Positions 15,274 through 20,383 of a stretch of 20,383 nt of DNA are shown here, in pieces. The translations under genes and the position numbers were made by a program. The notes beneath the pieces were generated by a model that was given only the letters and a program-made list of their open reading frames with translations, was not told the origin of the DNA and ran no database searches. This DNA is from Aphodousia faecalis (GTDB lineage: Bacteria > Pseudomonadota > Gammaproteobacteria > Burkholderiales > Burkholderiaceae_F): NCBI GenBank assembly GCA_018712705.1, contig DVGM01000026.1:1-20383 (forward strand), read 5' to 3'. How positions within the stretch are numbered: the stretch's first letter is position 1; every line of letters begins with the position of its first letter.

Positions 15274-15603
15274 ATGGTCAACGAAATCACTCATGATCAA
15301 GTCCAAGAAATCATCCAATCTCACGATTTCTGTATTGTGAATTTCGGAGCCCCTTGGTGTATTGATTGCCGGCGTGCAGCACCTTTTTATAAAAAATTCT
15401 CTGAAGAATTCACTGATGTCTATTTCACTCATGTTGATGTCGGTGATCGTGATGGAGAACTGCGAGAACAGCTTCGCGGCCAATACGGTGTCGGTCATAT
15501 TCCGACAATGATCTTCTACAAAAACGGAACAGAAGTGGACCGTATTGTAGAAGTTCAGACGCCGAGTGAATTGAAGAAATTTATTGAACGTTGCAAAGCT
15601 TAA
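15274..15603 (+). CDS. Thioredoxin-like protein with a CIDC active site
   Basis: 109 aa, cytosolic, no signal peptide. It has a thioredoxin fold: active-site FGAPWCIDCRR with C29-I-D-C32, followed by the usual helix, and the cis-proline P77 in HIPTMIFYKNG. Standard thioredoxin is WCGPC; replacing GP with ID should change redox potential and partner choice, so it is probably a specialised thiol reductase or oxidoreductase. C20 and C107 are additional cysteines. An in-frame ATG at 15262 overlaps the Shine-Dalgarno; GGAGAG sits 4-5 nt before the ATG at 15274, which I chose. It stands alone between two divergent tRNA-Ser genes. Confidence 0.88.
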   Translation: MVNEITHDQVQEIIQSHDFCIVNFGAPWCIDCRRAAPFYKKFSEEFTDVYFTHVDVGDRDGELREQLRGQYGVGHIPTMIFYKNGTEVDRIVEVQTPSELKKFIERCKA

Positions 15604-15623
15604 AAATTTTTTAGTGTCGGGGC

Positions 15624-15651
15624 TTGAAATTTACAGAAGTCACAGTATAAT
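15624..15651 (+). promoter_or_regulatory. Promoter of tRNA-Ser(GGA)
   Basis: TTGAAA (15624-15629), 16-bp spacer, perfect TATAAT (15646-15651), then TTCGGGC, a GC-rich discriminator as in stringently controlled stable-RNA promoters. Start expected near 15658, about 18 nt before the mature tRNA. Confidence 0.8.
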
Positions 15652-15675
15652 TTCGGGCTTACGACACATCACCAC

Positions 15676-15765
15676 GGAAGGGTGGCAGAGTGGTTGAATG
15701 TACCGCCCTGGAAAGGCGGCGTACGGTTATCCGTACCGAGGGTTCGAATCCCTCCCCTTCCGCCA
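15676..15765 (+). tRNA. tRNA-Ser(GGA), CCA encoded
   Basis: 90 nt with CCA at 15763-15765. Acceptor GGAAGGG/CCCTTCC, anticodon loop CTGGAAA (anticodon GGA) on a CCGCC/GGCGG stem, long variable arm GTACGG-TTAT-CCGTAC, and T loop GGTTCGAATCC. Confidence 0.97.
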
Positions 15766-15774
15766 GTTGTACAG

Positions 15775-15803
15775 ATCCCAGACTTCGGTAGTTTGGGATT
15801 TTT
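15775..15803 (+). terminator. Terminator of tRNA-Ser(GGA)
   Basis: ATCCCAGACT and AGTTTGGGAT form a 10-bp stem (15775-15784 / 15790-15799) with one G-U pair and a TCGGT loop, running into TTTTT (15799-15803). Confidence 0.85.
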
Positions 15804-15917
15804 GCTATCTGCTGCTTACTTCTCTTCATTTTTCGCTTGAATCCCTTCTTAGCAAAGTATAAGATGCCCTCACTTTAGCATTTGCACAAAAGAGCTGAAT
15901 GAAAAACTGAGGTTAAA

Positions 15918-16826
15918 ATGATCAGCCCTAAATCCGTTACCGGCGCGACCCTCATCGGCCTTATTGCCCCATTCATGTGGGGAGCAAGCGTATCACTTGT
16001 AAGAACCATCGCAGAAAACTTCGGCATTGCTCAAGGTCAGTGCCTGTTATATATTGTGGCCGCCACTGCCCTATTCTTTCTCATCGGTTTCCCAAAATTT
16101 GACCGTATTCCTTGGCAATACAAAACAATTGGCTTAGCAACCGCCAACCTCTCAAGCATCACTTTTTGCTTATCGCTTTATTTTTCCAACGGCGGCACCC
16201 AAACGATGGAAGTTGGCATGGTCAATTACCTTTGGCCAACGCTCACCATCGTGTTTGCCATCCTTTTTAACGGGCAAAAAGCCCGTTGGTGGATTGCACC
16301 GGGAGCGCTTTTGAGCTTTTGCGGCATTTACTGGATTTTGGGCAACGGTCATATCGCTGTTGACGCCTTCATCGAACACATCAAAATCAACCCTATCAGC
16401 TATTTTCTCGCCCTAATGGCTGCCGTGACATGGGCCGGCTTTTCTTCCATGACTCGCGCCTGGTCGAAGGGGGAAAACATGAGTACTGTGATTTTTATTT
16501 TTGACATTATTATCTTCGGTGCATTCTGGGCGATGGGCGTTGGCGGCAGTCCGGTCATCACCGGGTTCGGTGTCTTAAGCGTCATATTGGGAGGATTAGC
16601 GATGGGAGTTGCCTATGCCTCTTGGACTCATGGGATGAGTTACGGCAATATCACTGTTTTAGCCATCGCATCGTATTTCACGCCAGTCCTTTCCTGCCTT
16701 TTCGCTTCCGTTTGGATTGGAGCCGAATTGACAGCAGCCTTCTGGCAAGGTGTAGCATTGGTCGTGACAGGTTCACTTATTTGTTGGCACGCTACCCGCA
16801 GCAGTCCTTCACTTAAACACTCATGA
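15918..16826 (+). CDS. yddG: YddG-like aromatic amino acid exporter (DMT/EamA family)
   Basis: 302 aa with ~10 membrane helices of the drug/metabolite transporter fold. Similarity to E. coli YddG, an inner-membrane exporter of aromatic amino acids, is clear in the start (ATLIGLIAPFMWG), GFPKFDRIPWQY, the hallmark EVGMVNYLWPTLTIVFAILF, NPISYFLALMAAVTWAG, and the C-terminal NITVLAIASYFTPVLS and FWQG...GSLICWHATR. GAGG lies 5 nt before the ATG. Its stop overlaps the start of the next small gene (ATGA). The exported substrate here is inferred from homology. Confidence 0.9.
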   Translation: MISPKSVTGATLIGLIAPFMWGASVSLVRTIAENFGIAQGQCLLYIVAATALFFLIGFPKFDRIPWQYKTIGLATANLSSITFCLSLYFSNGGTQTMEVGMVNYLWPTLTIVFAILFNGQKARWWIAPGALLSFCGIYWILGNGHIAVDAFIEHIKINPISYFLALMAAVTWAGFSSMTRAWSKGENMSTVIFIFDIIIFGAFWAMGVGGSPVITGFGVLSVILGGLAMGVAYASWTHGMSYGNITVLAIASYFTPVLSCLFASVWIGAELTAAFWQGVALVVTGSLICWHATRSSPSLKHS

Positions 16827-16987
16827 CCGAAAAGAACGATAAAAAAGAACCCGAAACAAAAGAGCCGATGTCTTTTGCAGAAGGCATCGGCCGAATGCTG
16901 GCCATGATGATGCTTTTGCTCAGGGCCTTGGCTATCGGTGTTATTTGTTATTTTATCTACCGATTCATTGAGCCTTTGCTGCACTGA
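16823..16987 (+). CDS. 54-residue membrane protein coupled to the YddG-like gene
   Basis: The ATG at 16823 overlaps the upstream stop in ATGA, a 4-nt overlap typical of translational coupling. The protein has a charged N-terminus (MTEKNDKKEPETKEP), then an amphipathic stretch SFAEGIGRMLAMMMLLLRA and a hydrophobic segment ending in LAIGVICYFIYRFIEPLLH. That implies one, possibly hairpin-like, membrane segment near residues 23-46, with the charged tail in the cytosol. I do not recognise the family. It may be an accessory subunit of the exporter or simply share its transcript. Its stop codon abuts the copA stop on the other strand with no gap, so no terminator separates the two. Confidence 0.72.
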   Translation: MTEKNDKKEPETKEPMSFAEGIGRMLAMMMLLLRALAIGVICYFIYRFIEPLLH

Positions 16988-19237
16988 CTAACGGAAAAAA
17001 CGCAACCTCAGAGCATTTAAAACGACTGACGTTGAAGAAAGTGCCATTGCTGTACCGCCAATCATCGGCGAGAGCATCGGGCCACCCCACAATGAGTGAA
17101 GTACCCCCATCGCCACCGGGATTCCAAGGATGTTGTACCCAAAGGCCCAGCCTAAATTCTGATAAATATTTCTCAAAGCCGCCTTTGATAGGCGCAAAGC
17201 TGTCAGCACCGATTGCAATCCATGGCGCATCAAAATGACATCACCCGCCTGAGCACTTACATCGACTCCATCGGCTACAGCAAAACCGACATCAGCTTGA
17301 GCCAATGCAGGGGCATCATTTAAACCGTCTCCGACCATCGCCACTTTAAGCCCCTTATCCTGTAATTCACGGATAATCCTCGCTTTATCCTGAGGAAGAG
17401 CCTCACCATAGGCCTCATCAATTCCCAATTCATCGGCGATTTTGCGAGCAGTCCTTTTATTGTCGCCGCTAATCATCAATGTCCGAACACCTAACTGTCT
17501 CAAAGCCTTAAGAACTTTGTTTGATTCTGGTCTCACGGTGTCAGCCACACCGATTACAGCAGCAAGTTTTCCATCAACGGACAAAAGCAGCGGTGTCCTC
17601 GCAAGCGAGCTCATACGTGCCAACGCCTCTTTTGCCACCGTGATATCAACGGATTGCTGAAGCATCAAACTGGCATTACCTAACGCAACGTTTTTCCCAT
17701 TAATGTTTCCTGTCAAGCCTAAACCCGGCAGGACCACAGGCTGAATCGCCATGATGTCCGAATGATTGGCAGCCATGATGGCCTTGGCAATAGGATGTTC
17801 AGATCTGGCTTCTAAATTGGCTGCCAACGCTAAAACCTGTTCTTTCTCGTACCCATCAAACGTAATCGTATCCACGACCTTCGGTTGCCCTAAGGTAAGT
17901 GTTCCTGTTTTATCAAAAGCAATGACATCGACTTTTCCGGCCAACTCTAATGCGACAGCATTTTTAATCAGCACACCTAATTGAGCGCCTCTGGCTGTGG
18001 CAACCATAATTGAAGTCGGAGTCGCAAGGCCCATGGCACAGGGGCAAGCAATCACCAATACCGATATCATGGCTTTGACCGCAAGCGAGATCGGTTCATC
18101 AGAAAAAATTGCCCAGGCGCAAAAAGTCAGCACCGATAAAACCATGACTGTGGGGACAAAATAAAAACTGACCCGATCGGCTAAGGCGGCAACAGGCGCT
18201 TTTGAACTTTGCGCGCTTCTAACTAATCGAATAATTTGAGCCAACGTCGTATCGTTACCCAAATGGGTGATTTCGATTAAGAGTGGATGCGTTCCATTAA
18301 GACTGCCAGCAATAACTTCAGACTTCTCTTTCACCGCAACAGGGATAGATTCTCCTGTGAGGAGTGATTGATCAACCTCACTTGTGCCTTCAATGACAAC
18401 GCCATCAACCGGGATTCTTTCTCCGGGTTGAACCAATACTTTGTCACCAATTTCAAGTTCAGAGAGTTTGACGACTCTGGAGTCTCCGTTTTCGTACTTT
18501 CTTGCGGTCTGAGGGACAAGCTTCATCAAAGAACCGATCGCGTCACCCGCTTTACGCTTTGACTTGGCCTCCATGTATTGACCGATTGAAATCATGGCAA
18601 TGAGCACGCCGCACGACTCAAAGTAAAGGTTCATCGCATAGGTCGAGTCTCCGACCAAAATCATGATGAAAGAAAACAACGAGTAAACAAAAGCGGCACC
18701 GGTGCCCACCGCAACTAAGCTATCCATATTGGGGGCACCTTGGATGAGATTACTGAAACCATCTTTATAGAAATGCTTGCCCAAATACATAATGGGCATA
18801 ACCAATAGGAGCTGAGTAATGGCAAAAGCGATGGGAGAAACTTCAGGAGTCAAAAAAGTCGGCAAAGGCAAACCGATCATATGGCCCATCGAGACATACA
18901 AGAGCAAAAGTGCCAAGATAATCATCGGGGGAAGAGATTTGAACTGATTACGCAGACTCTGAGCAGATAGCTCATTTTCTTTTTGCCATTCTTGAACCAA
19001 GTCCTCCCCTTCAGTGAGCTTGGCTCCAAAATTAATTTTTTCAATTCTGGCAATAACGGCCTTTACTCCTTCAGTTTTACCGATACCATCCTTTAAAACG
19101 ACTTGCGCGCGGTTAGTCGGCAAACTGACACTCACCGAGTCAACTTCTGCCATTTTTGAGACCACCCGTTCGATTCTTGACGAGCAGGCAGCACAGTGCA
19201 TACCCGTTACCGCCAATTCAAATTTGATCTTAGACAT
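16988..19237 (-). CDS. copA: Copper-exporting P1B-type ATPase
   Basis: 749 aa inner-membrane Cu(I) efflux ATPase. One N-terminal heavy-metal domain with GMHCAAC (C15, C18); actuator TGES (295-298); membrane metal site C398-P-C400; phosphorylated D442 in DKTGT; SEHP (479-482); hinge GDGLND (636-641). Y701-N702 in the next-to-last helix pair and M731...SS in the last helix are the P1B-1 signature for Cu(I)/Ag(I), distinguishing it from Zn/Cd/Pb pumps. Length is normal. GGAGA lies ~5 nt before the ATG. It is divergent from the copper chaperone gene, with a MerR-type dyad between them. Confidence 0.96.
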   Translation of the reverse strand: MSKIKFELAVTGMHCAACSSRIERVVSKMAEVDSVSVSLPTNRAQVVLKDGIGKTEGVKAVIARIEKINFGAKLTEGEDLVQEWQKENELSAQSLRNQFKSLPPMIILALLLLYVSMGHMIGLPLPTFLTPEVSPIAFAITQLLLVMPIMYLGKHFYKDGFSNLIQGAPNMDSLVAVGTGAAFVYSLFSFIMILVGDSTYAMNLYFESCGVLIAMISIGQYMEAKSKRKAGDAIGSLMKLVPQTARKYENGDSRVVKLSELEIGDKVLVQPGERIPVDGVVIEGTSEVDQSLLTGESIPVAVKEKSEVIAGSLNGTHPLLIEITHLGNDTTLAQIIRLVRSAQSSKAPVAALADRVSFYFVPTVMVLSVLTFCAWAIFSDEPISLAVKAMISVLVIACPCAMGLATPTSIMVATARGAQLGVLIKNAVALELAGKVDVIAFDKTGTLTLGQPKVVDTITFDGYEKEQVLALAANLEARSEHPIAKAIMAANHSDIMAIQPVVLPGLGLTGNINGKNVALGNASLMLQQSVDITVAKEALARMSSLARTPLLLSVDGKLAAVIGVADTVRPESNKVLKALRQLGVRTLMISGDNKRTARKIADELGIDEAYGEALPQDKARIIRELQDKGLKVAMVGDGLNDAPALAQADVGFAVADGVDVSAQAGDVILMRHGLQSVLTALRLSKAALRNIYQNLGWAFGYNILGIPVAMGVLHSLWGGPMLSPMIGGTAMALSSTSVVLNALRLRFFR

Positions 19238-19263
19238 AATTTCTCCAAATCAGATGGTCACAC

Positions 19264-19293
19264 TCTATACCCTATAGCTACTATAGGGTGCAA
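19264..19293 (-). promoter_or_regulatory. copA promoter with MerR-family dyad
   Basis: A perfect 9-bp inverted repeat, ACCCTATAG-CTA-CTATAGGGT (19269-19289), lies between a -35-like TTGCAC (minus, 19293-19288) and TATAGA (19269-19264). This is the arrangement of MerR-family activators, which bind a dyad inside an over-long spacer. The half-sites resemble the Cd/Pb/Zn-type (CadR/PbrR) sites I remember more than the CueR site (ACCTTCC...GGAAGGT). The spacer reads 18-19 bp depending on which -10 is taken. No MerR-type gene is in the window. Confidence 0.6.
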
Positions 19294-19308
19294 GATATCA
19301 ATAGACCC

Positions 19309-19332
19309 TATAATGAGAACATCTCTCATTAT
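19309..19332 (+). promoter_or_regulatory. copZ promoter -10 with overlapping palindrome
   Basis: TATAAT (19309-19314) is a perfect -10 without a good -35 at 17 bp. ATAATGAGA-acatc-TCTCATTAT (19310-19332) is a perfect 9-bp inverted repeat covering the -10 and the expected start (~19321). It suits a repressor operator. The poor -35 suggests that activation from the adjacent dyad may drive both directions. Confidence 0.5.
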
Positions 19333-19358
19333 GGTAACACTTCTAAAGGAGTCGAATG

Positions 19359-19580
19359 ATGAACAAGTTAAAAGTTGATGGGATGCATTGCCAAAACTGT
19401 GTAAAAGCCGTCACAGAAGCGGTCAGTGCCCTGCCCGGCGCCAAAGGCGTTCAAGTGAGCCTTGAAAAAGGAGAAGTCACTTGGGAAGAAATGGGTGTGG
19501 AGATCGAAAAGGTTAAAGAAGCCATTGAAGACATCGGCTTTGATGCGTCAGTGCCGACATGTTTCTGCGCTCAAAAATAA
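19359..19580 (+). CDS. copZ: Copper chaperone (HMA domain)
   Basis: 73 aa, one heavy-metal-associated domain with GMHCQNC (two Cu(I)-binding cysteines) near the N-terminus and the usual ferredoxin-like alternation. It should carry Cu(I) in the cytosol and hand it to CopA. The C-terminus has an additional CFC pair (PTCFCAQK), which could bind metal or mediate dimers. Of two adjacent ATGs (19356 and 19359) the second lies 7 nt after AAGGAG and is preferred. Divergent from copA. Confidence 0.92.
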   Translation: MNKLKVDGMHCQNCVKAVTEAVSALPGAKGVQVSLEKGEVTWEEMGVEIEKVKEAIEDIGFDASVPTCFCAQK

Positions 19581-19601
19581 TAAAATATTCCTTTCAAAAA
19601 T

Positions 19602-19639
19602 AAACCCGCTGTTGGCACAAAACCATAAACAGCGGGTTT
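19602..19639. terminator. Bidirectional terminator between copZ and rubrerythrin
   Basis: AAACCCGCTGTT and AACAGCGGGTTT form a perfect 12-bp stem (19602-19613 / 19628-19639) with a 14-nt loop. T-rich sequence follows on both strands, so it can end both convergent transcripts. Confidence 0.88.
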
Positions 19640-19663
19640 TCTCATTGGGCTATAAGCCAGAGA

Positions 19664-20203
19664 TTAGTAGTTTTCAGCCTTACGTTGGAAGTAAGCTTTA
19701 GCGTGAGCGCAGACCGGGCAAACTTCAGGTGCTTGCTTGCCGATCACAATGTGACCACAGTTAGAGCATTGCCACATCGTATCGCCTTCAGACGAGAAGA
19801 CCATACCACCCTTCACACGTTCAAGAAGCTTCAAATAGCGAGCTTCGTGTTCTTTTTCGATGGCACCGACCCCTTCAAACAAGAAGGCGATTTCTTCGAA
19901 ACCTTCTTCACGAGCTTCGCGGGCCATACGGTCATACATATCGGTCCATTCGAAGTTTTCACCGTTAGCGGCATCTTGAAGGTTTACTTCAGTTGTGGGG
20001 ACTGCACCACCGTGCAAGAGCTTAAACCAAAGCTTGGCGTGTTCTTGTTCGTTCTTAGCGGTTTCTTCAAAAATCTGAGCGATTTGAACATAGCCGTCTT
20101 TCTTGGCTTGGCTTGCGTAGTACGTGTACTTATTGCGGGCTTGAGATTCACCGGCAAAAGCTTCCATCAAATTCTTTTCGGTCTTGGTGCCTTTTAAATC
20201 CAT
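19664..20203 (-). CDS. rbr: Rubrerythrin
   Basis: 179 aa. The N-terminal ferritin-like four-helix domain carries the diiron ligands (E19 in AGES; E52-x-x-H55; a later EKEH near 116-119). The C-terminal rubredoxin domain has CSNC (146-149) and CPVC (162-165). Rubrerythrin reduces hydrogen peroxide to water in the cytosol of anaerobes and microaerophiles, so it points to an oxygen-sensitive lifestyle. AAGGAG is 6 nt before the ATG. It is convergent with copZ across a shared terminator. Confidence 0.95.
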   Translation of the reverse strand: MDLKGTKTEKNLMEAFAGESQARNKYTYYASQAKKDGYVQIAQIFEETAKNEQEHAKLWFKLLHGGAVPTTEVNLQDAANGENFEWTDMYDRMAREAREEGFEEIAFLFEGVGAIEKEHEARYLKLLERVKGGMVFSSEGDTMWQCSNCGHIVIGKQAPEVCPVCAHAKAYFQRKAENY

Positions 20204-20282
20204 TTCTTTCTCCTTAATGAAAAGAGGACTTTTTGTTCCTGAGCCAATAGTAAAGGGTTTAGATATTTTTTTCTTGACAATA

Positions 20283-20309
20283 AATCAATATTCTATGAAT
20301 GCCATAGAA
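20283..20309 (-). promoter_or_regulatory. Dyad TTCTATG-N5-CATAGAA upstream of rubrerythrin
   Basis: Perfect 7-bp arms at 20291-20297 and 20303-20309, just upstream of a weak -35-like TTGATT (minus, 20288-20283) that pairs at 17 bp with TATCTA (20265-20260). TTCTATGA recurs at about 20364-20371. It may be a binding site controlling rbr; the regulator is unknown. The rest of 20204-20383 shows no gene. Confidence 0.35.
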
Positions 20310-20383
20310 AATAGACTAGGAGGAAGGAAAAAAGACAATAAAACCTGACTTCCCGCCTCACTAGTTCTATGAGGACTTGATTC

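Noticed and set aside
19685..20197. 170-codon plus-strand ORF across the rubrerythrin gene
   Set aside because: Exact antisense of a clearly identified rubrerythrin; no ribosome site and no recognisable domain.
1..20383. CRISPR array, integrase or prophage genes
   Set aside because: No regularly spaced direct repeats and no phage or integrase-like proteins on either strand.

Overview
The window looks like part of a chromosome from a gut-type betaproteobacterium (order Burkholderiales). Sutterellaceae, for example a Parasutterella relative, is my best guess. The basis is the malate dehydrogenase subtype, the RmuC and DinG/YoaA proteins, tRNA genes that encode their CCA end, AT-rich intergenic DNA and a moderate GC content. 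The placement rests on remembered family resemblance, not on a search. Most of the window is ordinary, densely packed core genome. I see no prophage, CRISPR array or recognised defence island.

Layout. (1) 1-6588 is a leftward block: a signal-peptide coiled-coil protein, a DinG/YoaA-type Fe-S helicase, a SWIM-SNF2 helicase, and the first ~60 codons of a metallo-beta-lactamase-fold gene. That last gene breaks off into two perfect hairpins at the window edge, probably the end of an IS200/IS605-like element. (2) 6589-7050 is an AT-rich spacer with several inverted repeats. (3) 7054-10719 reads rightward: an orphan periplasmic amino-acid-binding protein, malate dehydrogenase (its promoter is nested in the preceding terminator), a PIN-domain protein and an amidase. 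(4) 10759-14800 reads leftward: an OFA/OxlT-like MFS carrier, a lipoprotein alpha/beta hydrolase, RmuC and a 32-residue membrane peptide. (5) 15067-15765 holds two divergent tRNA-Ser genes (UGA and GGA) flanking a thioredoxin-like gene with a CIDC active site. (6) 15918-16987 holds a YddG-type exporter translationally coupled to a 54-residue membrane protein. (7) 16988-19580 is a divergent copper-handling pair, copA and copZ, with a MerR-family-type dyad between them. (8) 19664-20203 is rubrerythrin.

How the genes relate. DinG-like helicase, SNF2 and RmuC act on DNA. Copper export ATPase, copper chaperone, rubrerythrin and the thioredoxin-like protein fit metal and redox stress in a microaerobic or anaerobic cell. 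The binding protein, the YddG-like exporter and the OFA carrier handle amino acids and organic acids. The observations most worth following are two tiny membrane genes (10759-10857 and 16823-16987), the CadR/PbrR-like operator in front of a copper ATPase, the promoter inside the terminator ahead of mdh, and the disrupted gene with hairpins at the left edge.
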